From the NCBI GenBank assembly GCA_930367205.1, contig OV884013.1, positions 121,621,827-121,685,826 of the forward strand: a DNA stretch of 64,000 bases, given 5' to 3'. Below the pieces are notes generated by a model. That model was given only the letters and a program-made list of their open reading frames with translations. It was not told where the DNA came from and searched no databases. Numbering within the stretch: position 1 is the stretch's first letter; every line of letters begins with the position of its first letter. Below, one piece after another: positions 22,204-35,282 of this stretch. Source of the DNA: Acanthosoma haemorrhoidale. Lineage: Eukaryota; Arthropoda; Insecta; Hemiptera; Acanthosomatidae. The position numbers were made by a program, and so were the translations under genes.

Positions 22204-25200
22204 ATATTTAACGGAAAGTACCACCACGAATTGTACTCCGAACAATAAAAAATGAAGCTACTGATTCATTTATTCATCTTGGTCAGCCCCCAAAAGTTGT
22301 GTCTCGATATTCACTATTCGAATTTGGATTTTGAGGCACAAATTATGTTGTATTAGCTGCTAAAATTTTATTTCTTCAAAATGGGAAAATAGGTCATAAA
22401 AGGCACGACGTTTACTGTCATGGCCTAAACGTTAATGTTCACACACCTAAAAATTAATGTCATATAAACCTATTACTATACCAGCCACAATTTTAAAAGA
22501 ACCTAAAACTAACGAAACATACATAATTAAATATTTCTATATATAGACTACTAGTCTGAAAAACTGGGTTTTTTTTTTTTTTTTATTAAAAATAAAATAA
22601 TCTGTCTGTCTTAAAAATGTTTGATGTGTTTTTACCACGAGAGATTTTAAATATTTGTAGTCATTATAAAAAACTAAAAAAAAAAAACACCTAAATTATG
22701 GGCTGCGTCTCTAGGCAACGTTTCGTCTTTAGGCAAATATATTATAATTATATATAAACATATATATTTTCTCCTACCTTATCGGCAGAACAAGGCCTCT
22801 AATCTCAAGTTGAATAATTAAAATATTGTATTTAATTGAAGTGATTTGGGATGACATTAATTATTCAAACTACTCGATTTTATTGATATATCAATAAAAG
22901 TACTTGCAATAAGATTAAGAGGCGTTGTATAAAACCTAGCTTAGTAGCAGGTTTCTTTTTGATTTAGTTTTCTATCTTACTTACTAAGCTGTATGTATTA
23001 ATTAATTCATTGTACTTTAGTTGTAGTTAAGACACGCTCTGGTTCCTGGCAAGCGTATGTTATGATCCCATGTTATATATAATAAAATTATTTCGAAAAT
23101 ATATATATATATACATAATATGGTACTCGTTATTTTAGGGAAATAAATGAGCCAGTTGTAATTGATGAAATTGTCCAGGTTATTTGTGCTAACATTGGAT
23201 ATTTACGCAATCAAGCAATCTTTACATTTCTAAATAATTAATTAATTGACCATGTTTCGTTTTATGGTAATAGGGTTTGTATCTTCGTCTTTTATGGAAC
23301 GTCTACGTGTGATTCTAGTCCCAAAAAGTGGGTGTTAATTATTAAGTAGTGGGTTCTCAAATTAATTTACCAGTGTTACTATTTTACCTACTCTGATGTT
23401 TATTTTTTAATAATTGCCGATAAATGGTTATGATTTATCCGAAAAGTTAATCATTAACGCGTGTTGTTCTGTCGAATACTTGGATGAGATGGAGCGAAGG
23501 GTTGGAAATATTTCACATTCAGCCGGCAGCCTGGGACCTGTTTCCACCTCCGATTGAACACAGTGAGGGTATATCTGCCGTCGGCGGTACGTGAGGTCTG
23601 TCGGTATGTGGGTCAGATATCGCCTCAAAACGGGAGGGGGGGGGGGTATCAATAAATCTGATATAGCCGAAAGGTGTGAAATCGTGTTTCCCCGCTCTTT
23701 CTATCTCCTCGCAGTCGACATATTGTAACCTGTTTGTCATCGAGCCCCGAGGGCGATTGTTAGATCAAATCGGAGTCTGTTTGTTCCTCTGCCGCCTTCT
23801 TTTCCCAGTTCCACATCTCAAGGTCTGTTCCTAGGAATGTGGTGTGGTCATCATTTCCATTCGGATAGTTGACGAGGCAGTAGGCCGCTTCACAGACAGG
23901 CAGGCGTGCCTCTACAAACGCTGAATAAGCAGAAAATAATGATCTGTATCCGAACGACAAGCTGTCTCGAGCCTTATAAATTGTACCATATCACATGGGG
24001 GGGTCGTCTCGCATTTAGGAGTGAAACGTATGAGATCGATTTAATTTGTAAATTAAGTAATACACATTATATTTTGGGATGTAAGCATTGGCTTAAGAAA
24101 TTATTTACCGACTATAATCTCTTCCGCATAATCTTTACTATATGCACTAACAAACCACAGTCAGAGAAACATAAAACTTTCAAGGATGCATAAAGTCGTA
24201 AAACGGTTGTTGTTGTCTTCCGATCAATTCTAAAAAAATGTTTTCTTCTGATGGTTGTGGGTTGTATTTTATAGTATTTTTTTTTTCTACTCCCAATGTT
24301 ATTTTGACAGCCCTGAGCGCTTTGGATAACATATAGTCATTCTCTGTATGAGAGCGTGGGCAGTCAGGACGAAGGACTAACTGGCGCCTAGCGAGACTAT
24401 AACTCTCCTCAAAGTTATCCCAACATCCCAATCCTCAGCTCTGGAGGTGATGTTCTTGCAGGTGGAAGATTTGTGAGACATCGACTTACCACTGAATTGT
24501 ATGTAAATGCATGTAAACATTGATCGAATGTATTCATTGATCACAATTACCTATTAAGCGTAACTAGTTCCACTCGCTATCATCCAGCTCCAGCGAAAGT
24601 AACGAAGGTGTGAACTTATCTTTTCAGTTATAAGCAATAAATGCCTAGTACACGCTCCTGTTCCTCGTCGTTCTCAATGGTTCAGGAGAGTTTCTGGTTT
24701 CTAAACATTTTTCGGATATATAGCACTCAAATTTGTATTATTAGTACAGATTATTGTTATGTCAGAGACAGGTAAAACTTAAACCCACGAACATCCAGTT
24801 TATAGTGAAGTGTTACCTATAGCCGTAAATTTAAACATTAATCCCCCCCCCCGCCACCTCATAATTTTTAACGACAAAGTGTTGTCTATTATAACTGTGT
24901 ACATAGTTATTATTTACGATATAATAATCGACTCGATCTCTTAGGCTGGAATATACTGCGCCTTAGTTCCTCGGAAGCAATTAGCCGAGACATAATTGCC
25001 AGGACGAGGCACACCTGGAGGGTGAGAACCCCCAACCAGCCCCCCTTACTGTAGGAGCTGCGGTCTCCTGCTGAAAACTCTTCGCTATTTATGCGCGGTT
25101 TCCCCCCCCCCCCCCCCCCGTATCCCGCAAGATACTGGAGGGAAATGAAAAACAGCCCCCTCGGGAAATATGGATAGCGCTAAGTTTCCTTCAGCGCGTC

Positions 25201-25350
25201 CTTCGGTGAGACATGGAACTCATTATGTTGTTTTTTTATGTAGGATAGAATTCTTTAGTAATTGTTACATAATTCTCCGCAATGTAGATTGTAACTCTCA
25301 TTACACCGGCTTGGAGTAATCGTTTTGTTTCCGCCTCCATGTAACTAACC
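22204..25350. other. unassigned DNA
   Basis: No confident gene. A GC-rich block at 23440-23990 and another around 24300-24470 contain several open frames of 65-95 codons without recognisable motifs. A possible 37-nt exon with TTCTTGCAG acceptor and GTATGT donor lies at 24462-24498 (frame GRFVRHRLTTE), and is very weak. Homopolymer C runs occur at 24844-24852 and 25103-25119. Confidence 0.3.
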
Positions 25351-25958
25351 TTTTTTTTTTTCATAGCCCCTTTAAATTTACAGATAATTATATACAATTA
25401 TAGATCCTCAGGCGAATCTATTTACAAATTATTTTTGTATTTCCTATAGCGTCGCTACATTATATACAGGTTTTGTTATTTTATAAAAATTATATAATGG
25501 AATAAACAAGTATAATGATACACATTATACGTGACAAGACTAAACTGACTAATAAAGGTGATGGGGTTCACCTTTTTGATCAAACTTAAAACTAACTTAC
25601 ATACTAATTCTTAGGCTAATTTTTCCCCGACAGTCAGTTGCCATCGATGCGGAAGGGGTGGTGGGTTCATAGTGTTAAACACTGGGTTGGTTAGGTGCTG
25701 CAACGAGTAAAAAAACTTGATGTGTCTCCGGCGGATGAACTCACCCACCGACGGCACACCAAGCAACGGGTGCAGTGTTCTCTAACCTCTCGAGAAAGGT
25801 ATGTCGGACCACTTTTTGCATGATCCCATTCTGGAAATGTTGGAGACATTTGGCTGTATTGTCAGTCAAGTAGGTAAATAGCGGGGCACCGTACCGCAGA
25901 GCTGGCCGGAGGACACAATTATAGATCATCAATTTGAGACGAAGCGACAGGTTGGGCT
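25351..25958 (-). mobile_element. F1 non-LTR retrotransposon, 5'-truncated
   Basis: A poly(T) tail at 25351-25361 leads into the full F1 3' UTR with an intact hairpin (25556-25573). The ORF end follows on the minus strand, including NCVLRPALRYGAPLF and TDNTAKCLQHFQNGIM, with frame breaks after RHTFLERLEN. Homology ends after the complement of the TCAATTTGAGACGAAGCGAC region. A 6-base repeat, ACTAAC, flanks it (25344-25349 and 25959-25964), a weak TSD. Confidence 0.8.
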
Positions 25959-25964
25959 ACTAAC

Positions 25965-26465
25965 TACTTGTTACAAAAAAGTTTTTAAAAATTTATTCAT
26001 CGTATTTGAATCGAAATAGATAAAAAAATTCCCATTTCACAGAATAACATGTTTATTTTTTTCTCAATGCTATTATTATGAAATGAAGACTCAGTTATGA
26101 GAGCAAACATTATATTTCGGGGGAGGCCAATTATACAGGGGTTATAACCAAAACCGGAAGGTTTTTTGTTTTTTTTCATCAGAATTATCAGCGGTATGAT
26201 AATCAATTATAAGACGTTTTGACGAAAATACCCAGTAGCATTCTCCCTATAAATATTAAACCTTAGCAGTGATCAGTTATTAGTACTTACTAGTTACTAG
26301 ATTTACATATACATACATAGGATGATATATTATACAAGCTATGTTTAAATAACACCAATTTTCGCTTCTCTTCTAACTAAAGCGTTTCTTGGCAAGCGCT
26401 TTCAACAGTCCACGCCTGTCATCCTACAACCTATCGAGAAATCTTATTCTCATAATCGCCAATTC
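25965..26465. other. unassigned DNA
   Basis: No gene or repeat recognised. Confidence 0.3.
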
Positions 26466-26772
26466 ATTTCTAACTGTAGCCATATTCATAAAGAATCAGT
26501 CGTTAGATTGGAATAGATGGTGCCACATGCCATACAGCCCATGAAACAATTCAAATACTGCATGAGACATTGCCAGGTCGTGTATTCTCTCGTTTCGGTG
26601 ATCAGAATTGGCCCCCTAGATCGTGTGATTTAACACCTTTAGATTTCTTTTTATAGGGTTATTTGAAGTCCAAGGTGTATGCCAACAAGCCCACATCCAC
26701 CCGTGCATTAAAAGAGGAAATTAATTTCTAACTGTAGCCATATTCATCAAGAATCAGTCGTTAGATTGGAAT
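26466..26772 (+). mobile_element. M-family scrap between duplicated 49-bp host sequence (copy M6)
   Basis: 26515-26723 is an internal piece of the M transposase C-terminal region. It runs from the second catalytic block (GATCH) through CDLTPLDFF to RALKEEI, with a stop replacing the tryptophan before GYLKS. It has no terminal repeats. On each side lies the same 49-bp unique sequence (26466-26514 and 26724-26772), differing at one base. This is not a transposition footprint; see findings. Confidence 0.85.
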
Positions 26773-29187
26773 GGTATAATTTAAGTTTAAAATTTAAGGA
26801 CAAAATTTCTGTACATTGTGCAGTAGTGGACTCATCGCGTTGTTCAGCACGAGGATGACAAACGTTCAAAAGTAAATAACAAACAAACTTCAAAGGTTAG
26901 AAAGAGAAAAGTAGATTGGTGGCAATGTTGTCTTTTGCTTGAAGCACCTTACTTACTTTAATTATTATAACTACTTTAATTAATGATGATAAAGGGCTGT
27001 TTTAATTAAATGTATTTAAGTATAATCATCACTATTGGTTTTAACCCTACGTACCACACGCCAATGTTACTACTTCGGTTCTAGATTATTTTGATTGTCA
27101 AAGTGTTTGTGAGGCTGTGGTTCTTCAAAACACTCGTTTATTTTCATATTTGTTTTAATTAGCTCAGAAAATGGAATTTGAGTTTCCTATCGCAACCTAT
27201 TCGTGACCGATCCAATATTTTAGTGAGCTCTGTCGTTGACTGTCAGATTTATATACCGTTAGTATTTATGGACAAGCAAATTTTCACATCAGAACAAAAT
27301 GTTTTTTATTAAAGCAAGTTAAAAAAAACTATTGAGGTAACATCAATACTTAAACCAATATTAAATAGATAACTTTTATACGTTTTTTTGACAAGTTAAT
27401 AATTGTGTAACCAACAAATTTACTGACTTGTAAATTGAGTTGAGCTAATGAAATTGAATTGAGCTATAAAATGTTTTTTCTGTTTTATTGTTAATTTTTA
27501 ATAAAAATAAGCTTTGTCCTTATTTTCGATATTTTTTTTTATGATAATCGTTATTTTTAAAGGTGTTACCAATACAGTTGGACGATTGTTTTTAAATATT
27601 TTTCATTATGAAATAAATAGTGTACATTAAATATTTCCGAGACTTATGTTTAAATCTCAAATGACTGCTATTTAACATTGGATTAACTCATTAGAGTAAA
27701 ACGTTGAAACTTCCACCCTTGAGGAAAATCCTGAAGTTACATTAACACGCCCCGCCATGACTGGGAGCCCTTAGGAAAGCTGATTAGGTTATAAAAGAAA
27801 CAGTCCTGGGGTGTAGTACAAAGGAAACTCCGGTTTTACAGTAGACTTAAAACCCTTGTTAGGGCTAACGGTCTTATCTTAACCCTTTAACGGGGGGTTG
27901 TTATTCATATTTAAGGGTCCTTTATCGGCGATCGTCTCCGATAACTTCTCTAACGATCTAGAATTAAATCGTAATTAGGGCTTCAGAATAAAAATTTCAT
28001 ACAAATTGTTCGGATTTAACCGCCATTCGGGATAGACGGCATGAACTTCTTAAATTTTTTACATCTTGTTAAACTTTAACGACACTTGCTAACACTGATA
28101 AGGCTACTAATAAGTTATTAGAAGTAATTGGCTGGCTCTCTTTGAAAAGTTTAACTTTTCTATTATAATTAAATATATTATAGGTGAGCATAACTAATAA
28201 TTATTATAACAATGAAGTTATGTCACGTTGAGTATTCTGCTCATTGTACGGTTCCATTTTGAAATATATTTTTAGCCATAATATTATATCAACATAACAA
28301 AGTTTTGCCTTTTTAAGTAGCAATTTCTTGTCTCAGGAGATAAAATATTTACCTGTTATTCGTTGAATTAAATACAATTCAGGTTTTTTATTTATTTAAG
28401 AAAAGTTCGCTGAGGCAACTCGGCAAGTAAGGTGCATTGGGGCTACCTCTCCCCTCGCTCAAAAATATATAAAAAAATATGAAAGAAATGAAATGTAGAT
28501 TGTGAGCAGGCCTTAATTAGGCCTAAAATATTACTGTCTAAGTCAACATTTTTTTTTTCTAAATGATATCCCCCCCCCCCATTAAATAAATACTTATAAT
28601 ATAATATGATTTATATTTTCAGCCAAAGGTTTTTCTTTTTAAATACTAAAACGTTTAATAATTTATACAAAACCAAGATTAAACAAAAACAAGACATCAG
28701 CAATTGTTTGAAAATATGTACAAATTAAGACGACTCTGTTATGTTAGATATATTAATTACAATGTGGGTATTTATTTATTTGTTTTTTTTCATCGTTTAG
28801 TGTTATATGTTGAACCCAAGTACGAAATTATAAAGGTATGTTAATGGACAGAGATTGTAAAAGTGGGACAATGGCCGACTGTCATAAACGGCTAGAAGTA
28901 GGTATGCCATAAACCCCGGTTTGGGTTTGGGTTTTTTTTGTCTTTGGCCCGATTTCCCCGACCGGAGGAAAGGGTACTCCTTCTATAGTGGAGTGTCATT
29001 TAAGGGCAGGAAGATTTTACTGTTTACAACTCTTGTTTTTTTTTTGTACTGCCACGAAAGTATGCGCCAGAAAGGATATGGGACGCGACAGCTAGGGTGG
29101 CCGAGAATAGTGTAGGTAACCCATTCGCAAGAAGGTGTGAAAAGGCAGATACGAACATAGAGGACCATCAAGCAATAAGCATTCTGT
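26773..29187. other. unassigned AT-rich DNA
   Basis: No gene or known repeat recognised. 27690-27960 is modestly GC-richer without an ORF. A C run lies at 28570-28579. Confidence 0.3.
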
Positions 29188-29593
29188 TAAAGAGAGAGAG
29201 ACATATCAAGTTTGTCGACTCCCTGCAATACCTGACAAACCCGGTGTTCAACACTATAACCCCCGCTCCGTTCCCCCGTCGACGTCAAGACGCAGTCGAA
29301 GCAGGAACGCTTTAGTCTTAGATTCTAGTTGTAGATTTAGTTTTTAGTTCGTTTTTCCCACATTTGTAAACTGAAGGTGAACCCCATCACCTAGTATTTA
29401 TACATTGCATTGTAATTTTAACGTCAACCTGATATTGTTATGTAACCCAACCCTCCTTCGAATGTATCAGCGCATCGCAGTAAGAGGAGAAATTGTTAAC
29501 TTGAACTTTGTAATTGCAGTGTAAATTGTTCAAAATTTTATTAATAAAGAGGTTTAGAAATAAAAAAAAAGGCAAAAAATAAAGAGAGAGAGA
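29188..29593 (+). mobile_element. F3 non-LTR retrotransposon, 5'-truncated, with 14-bp TSD
   Basis: The direct repeat TAAAGAGAGAGAGA (29188-29201 and 29580-29593) flanks the copy. The last 37 codons of the F3 ORF are intact (KFVDSLQYLTNPVFNTITPA to RQDAVEAGTL and a stop near 29312). The hairpin at 29375-29392, the 3' UTR and a poly(A)-like tail follow. The open frame continuing upstream to 29097 is host sequence fused by chance. Confidence 0.85.
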
Positions 29594-31303
29594 TACGGTC
29601 CAAGAAGAGAAGATATACTTCGGGACGAGGCAGCGGGAGGACTTCCTTAGCAGCTCTGCTGTGCTGAAGATTGGTCTTGGGCAAACCTCTGAGACCCTGA
29701 GGACTCGCATCTTGATCTCGAAGCCATCGCTGTATTGAATTTTATAGTTAAGCTAATAAGATTTCTGTAATGTTACCATCGTTTATATTCAATAAAACTA
29801 CATATTCTTTCTGTCGCACATTTAAAAAAAAAATACAGTACATAAATTTCTATTTTATAAAAATGAATCATTTTCATCACCTCGTCAATTAATGAAGGTA
29901 AATTATTATGCGGTTACATTCCAATCGGGACAATAGAAAATTATTTGAATAAAGTATACTTTGAAGTAAAAAGTCAGGCAAATGCAATAAGCTCAAGATT
30001 TGATCAATAAATCAAATCTGGCAGTAGTTGAATAGTTAGAAGACATCCATACAGTTTAAATATTTTAATTATTCAACTAGAGCATAACAGAGTGGTGTTT
30101 GTGGGTAATTCTAGGTAAATATTTAAACGGGTATATGTATCCTTAGAAAAGATACATCATAGATATATAGATAGTTTTATGTATTCGGATACAGCTCAAT
30201 ATCAGATATATTAGTGTATCGGTATGCGAGGAAGTTCAGGCAATTTTGGTTCATTTATCAACAAGATATGCCATAAGTAGCGGAACGTATCCTGAGTGGA
30301 ATAATAAATAGTTCATAATACGATAGTATCATCTCATTTTCCTAAATGTAATTTTCCTGAATACCACTTACTTTTTTGAAATTATAACGATTTAGCATAT
30401 TGTGCTTTAAGATATAGACCATTAAGATATACGTATATTGTTATTTTATTTATTTTGTAGGTTGGAATTCCTATAGTGAATTTTTCCTTCACTTGAAGCT
30501 CAGTAAATTATAAATGGATATTTTTCGCTTTGTTCTCTATAAGAGATTACATAAGGGTGTATTATACCAGATATATTCAAATCCGTTAGTAGGGAAGAGT
30601 ATTACTAACAACTATAAAACTCTCTTACGAATTATGAATTGAATTAGTGACATTTATTGTTAATGCCCAAGTTCACAGTTTATGGTATTCGCTGGCATTC
30701 GCAAACCCCTTGCCGCTTGCGAGGTTTTTTTTATACCCGCCCATAAAGGTTGTTTTATAAGGATGCTATAAAAAATCAATAAACGCTGCTGTAACGATAA
30801 AAAAAAAAAAATAACATCACCAGTTTAAAGCGAATAATTTATTTATGCCGGTTAATATTAAAGATAAAATAAAGCTAAAGCAAACAACTCCGTTTAAAGG
30901 AGTCCTGCTAACTTAAATTTTATAGGGGCAGGGTGACATTTAATGAGTTCTCTCTCGGGAAGGTAGCGGGTGGTTGGGTAGTCGAACACGTCCTCAAATA
31001 TCGTAGTCTTATTTCCTCTCTGAAATCGAGTGAGTAATAATATTCCTTATTCAGCAATAAGCCATCGTTATAAATAAACACAAATACTAATTTTCCTTAA
31101 GAGAAACTGGTTAATGCATTTTATCTAATAACTAGCAAGGAAATTAAGTTTCATAATGGAATTAGAATAAAGTAGGGTGGTTTTTTTTTTTTTTTTACCT
31201 TTCTCATTTTCCTTGAAAATGAAAAAATAATAAACTATCGAATTATACAGTAATAGAACGAAAAAGTGTCTCAAGAATTATTTATTTTTTATGAAAATGT
31301 AAA
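29594..31303. other. unassigned AT-rich DNA
   Basis: No gene recognised. The minus frame of 90 codons at 29438-29710 overlaps the F3 tail and is a shadow. Confidence 0.3.
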
Positions 31304-32107
31304 GGGTGTCCCAGAATTAACGCAAGATTTTAATTTGCCACCATTTGCGCAGTAAAGTGCTGGCAACCCAAAAAAAAAATCATATTGACAGCTGACAGTT
31401 TAGGGTTAGTAAAAATGGATCGTTACGCGATAGAAAAACGCGTCTTGTCTAATGTTGAACATTATCTCAAAAATAATGAAAGTTTGGCGGTAGGAGTTCG
31501 AAAATTTCATACAAAATATGGTCGGAATAGTGTTTTGACTTCATCAACTGTGAATAGATTAATTGAAAAATTTAGAGAGACTGGATCAGTTGGAGACACT
31601 AAGCACACTGGTCGTCCAAAAACAAGCCGTTCAAATGTCAATATTGAAGCAGTGCGTGAGTGTGTTGTGAGGCCAATATGTGGTTTCAACAAGATGGTGC
31701 CACATGCCATACATCCCATGAAACAATTCAAATACTGCATGAGACATTTCCAGGTCGTGTACTCTCTCGTTTCGGTGATCAGAATTGGCCCCTTAGATGG
31801 TGTGATTTAACACCTTTAGATTTCTTCTTATGGGGTTATTTGAAGTCAAAGGTGTATGTCAACAAGCCCACATCCAGCCGTGCATTAAAAGAGGAAATAT
31901 AACCACATTTATGCTAAATGGCCATGGAAAATTTCGACAAAAGAGTCCGTATGTGCCAGCAAAGTTGTAGAGGCCATTTGCCCGATGTGTTATTCCATAA
32001 ATAACCCTATCCTATTTACTTTATAATTCAATAAAAAAATAACAACAAGAATACTAAAAACTGTGTTTTCTATTTAAATCAAATCTTGCGTTAATTCTGG
32101 GACACCC
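31304..32107 (+). mobile_element. M-family TIR DNA transposon, internally deleted (copy M3)
   Basis: Near-perfect inverted repeats: GGGTGTCCCAGAATTAACG on the left and its complement at 32090-32107. The transposase begins at 31415 (MDRYAIEKRVLSNVEHYL, HTH) and passes GRPKTSRSNVNIEAV. At about 31672 it jumps directly to the region of the second catalytic aspartate (MWFQQDGATCH, in another frame), which continues to SKVYVNKPTSSRALKEE. This junction differs from M1/M2/M4. With M5 it shares a smaller deletion before EPHLC/PHLC and the stop in place of the residue after it. Confidence 0.85.
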
Positions 32108-33517
32108 TTTATAATGACAACGAAATTTTACTGAATATTTGACTACTACTACTACTACTACTACTAATAATAATAATAATATTAATACTAATACTTTGAA
32201 TAAGGGGTCTAATACTACAGACTAGCCCGTGTTATGTACTCTAAATGTAAGTCTCAAAAATTGTATTTAGTCTAAATCATACTAATTGGGTGGTTTTTGA
32301 AATGAAGGAGTTTGTTGCTTACGGTTAGTTTGGTTCGTAGGGTCCAAGGTTGCCAGCCCAGTGGACCAAAAGGACTTGAAGAACCGATAGCTATAGGATG
32401 ATCCATGGATTAGCTATCCTAGGGCCTTATCTGCTGCAGAGCACACTCAGCGGTGGGATCCCACCTAACGAGCTGCTAATCCCTAGTGGGATGGCCGCCT
32501 TCTCCAACCAGTTCCTTCGTGTTGTCTCAATCAACTGGAAATGGAGAGGTGTCATTGGCGACTGCCCGCTCCCATATTTTATGCTCTATTGTTTTTTATA
32601 ATATAAATTATTATTCACTCGACAAAAAAATTATTAAGTAAAAGTATTTTCTCACTATAAAAAAAATGTTTGTAAATGTTTCATTGGTAATCAACTCTTG
32701 ATACCCTACTTCCACAGAAAATTAATTGAAACCCGAAAATAAATAAATACGACATAATACAGTTGTTCGGGCCCTTAGGGAGTAAATAGGTTTTGATTGG
32801 AAGGGTAATTCAAAATAGAGAAACCTCTTTTTTTTTGTTTAAACTTAATTTTTGTTTGAGAAGAATTCAACAATATTTTTTTTTTTATTATCGTAATAAG
32901 ATGAGTGAAAAATTTTAAAATTATAAATTTATTTTCTTCTTTTTCTGATTGTTTTGGCTAGAGAAAATTAGGAAAACCGTATGTAAATATTGTATTCACG
33001 GACATATATTTCAGATTAAAACTTTAAATGTAAGTTATGAAATGTATATGTTTTATTTCTCTTTAACAGCAATTTTCATTTCATTACATCACCATACAGA
33101 AGATAGTTTGAAGTACTATAAAGCTGGAGGAAGTGAAGAAATAGGACTTTGCGTATAAGAGGACATGGAGCTTGGCTTAGTCAGTGTTGAAGATAGCAGA
33201 ATACGGGCCTGTTCCCCTGCGAACAAGAAGTCGTTGTTTACTACAAGTTTGGACTTCTCGGCCTATCTCGTCTACAGATCTCTCCGTGCGCATCGCTGAT
33301 TGCTGATCAGTTATTTTTTTTGCTTTAAATAAAATGAATAGTTATTTCTTTATTATTTTTGACTTTGTTTAATGTTTATGCCTTACTGTTAGCAATTTTG
33401 TAACGCTAACCGACTCAATCCAACATCCAGCTTCTCACGACGTAACCGGCGCATTTTCCTGGCGTTTGGAGAATTCTTTATTTTAAGAGCCCTAGCGCGA
33501 ACAACAGTAGTCTGTCC
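32108..33517. other. unassigned DNA with trinucleotide repeat
   Basis: A (CTA)n then (ATA)n run lies at 32143-32185. 32320-32580 is GC-richer and open for 67 codons without a recognised motif. The rest is AT-rich. Confidence 0.35.
32143..32185. repeat. CTA/ATA trinucleotide microsatellite
   Basis: About seven CTA units pass directly into about six ATA/AAT units. Confidence 0.9.
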
Positions 33518-33792
33518 ATCAATAGTTAAATAATCTTTGTAGAGGAGAGTCTTTTAAAAGGAAAGAAAGAAAAGCTTTATTATGAAGTACAATCAAAACA
33601 CTGGTATATACAAATATTAAGAGTTATGTTACTACATACTGGGTGGGATGTTTAGGGACGAGTGTCTGGGAACAAGTGGGGTCTGGGGCTAAAGCTGAGG
33701 GTAGTTCTGGGAAGTGGGAGGGAGGTCTTGAAGAGATGCGGTCGCTTACTTAAAAATAACAGGAAACACCAGTGACTTCCACGAAGTCACGA
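33518..33792 (-). mobile_element. repeat X, uninterrupted copy
   Basis: This is continuous sequence matching the split copy at 13119-13605. It starts TCAATAGTTAAATAATC and ends after the CACCAGTGACTTCC block. Orientation is inferred from the AATAAAGC word on the minus strand at its tail. Confidence 0.7.
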
Positions 33793-34836
33793 GGCAGGTA
33801 TACAGTAGAAGGGGCTTGCTTCTACTTTTAGCAGTATTATATAATATTAGGATTACAATATTCTTAGTATTATATAACTATTGATATATGCTGCTCCGGT
33901 TTGTAATTACACTTGTTCTTCAAATTACAGGAAATTCGAATACCGACATCAGTATGCGCATAATTAACAACTAGCCTGGATACACCAAGATAACGCTGTG
34001 TTAAAAGACTAACAATTACCACAATCGAGCCATATATCTAAACCCAAATGGAGAATTTCAATTTACCAACTTCCTTATACGAAAACCCATTAACAAGAGA
34101 AATAGGCAATTACCCTCAAAAGATACATCGACAAAAGGACAAAACCCATGTCCTTAGAGTCACAATTAAACTTATAAAATTTCTATCTAAATAATTAGTT
34201 TTGTTTACTTATCTCTTTATTATTATTATGTTTTTGTTTTTTTTATATTGTTTTCACTTATTGCATTACTCGTAAAATAAAAAATGCAGATACATATTTT
34301 TGCGGTCTGTATGACCTTTATGTATCTTATTTGTGCTTCTGAGCAAAATTGTAAATTATGTAAATAATAAACTTAAAATAAACACAAATCTCTGCGTTGA
34401 TTGTCGATTGGAAATATAGTTAGGTACATACGCAATTATTTTGTACTGATAATTTTATTTATTTATTTTTTATATTCATTTAGTGACAATGGATTGTGGG
34501 TTAATCTTCATTAAGCATAGAAGTTTAAAATGTATTTTACGTCTATGATTTAATGTTTCTCTTGTACATGTTTGTCTTACATCACTTATGATTTATTGGA
34601 TGATCGTGAGGCCATTGGTTAGTAACACAAAGGTTTGGGATTGGATGGTTTTATGATTTGATAAATATTTTCCCCAAGCATCCCAATGAAACATTCACTC
34701 GCATTATTGACAGTAAAGTGCGTTTCATCATTTTGGGAGCCATCCTCTTTATTAACGGATCGCCAAATGACACACACACCTTTTCGTCACCGAATCTGAC
34801 CTAACCCTATATCGTTCTTATATTAAAGCATAGTTC
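33793..34836. other. unassigned AT-rich DNA
   Basis: No gene or known repeat recognised. Confidence 0.3.
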
Positions 34837-35282
34837 ATCGTATGAGTGTGTGTAGCAGCCTGTAACCAGATCAGTGAGAAATTGGGGAAACTCGATATCT
34901 CTGTAAACGCGGGTAAGACTGACTGTGTAATTTTCTCATTCCGAAGGGTGAGCCCACTCCCTACTAGTTACACTGTAGGAACGCTGCAAAACTCACCAAC
35001 CAACAACCTAGTATATCCGGGAATTAAAACCACCAATAACCATTTCGCGAGGAAGTTGAAGCAAACTCGCACGAAGTCTTTACTACGCATTTATCGACTT
35101 TCCCCAATCTACCACTGCGCCTCAAGCTCATGATCTATAAGAGTGTACTCAGGCCTGCTCTGCTGTATGGTGCACCACTTTTTCGTCATCTGACGTATAC
35201 GACAGCTCGGCGTATAATACTGTTTATAATCTGTGTTAAAATGTTTAAAAGAAGGGGTTGAGGGAAAAAAAATATCGTATGA
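34837..35282 (+). mobile_element. F3-type non-LTR retrotransposon, truncated, internally deleted, with TSD
   Basis: ATCGTATGA flanks the copy (34837-34845 and 35274-35282), extendable to 12-13 bases with one mismatch. The frame on plus reads LGKLDISVNAGKTDCVIFSF, the segment just after the reverse-transcriptase active site, then NLVYPGIKTTNNHF. It breaks before the RPALLYGAPLF-equivalent. An internal deletion near 35212 removes the ORF end, hairpin and most of the UTR, leaving only the GGGGTTGAGGG-poly(A) tail. Confidence 0.8.

Noticed and set aside
29097..29201. N-terminal extension MAENSVGNPFARRC before the F3 ORF end
   Set aside because: The TSD shows that the element starts at 29202; the upstream codons are host DNA that happens to be open.
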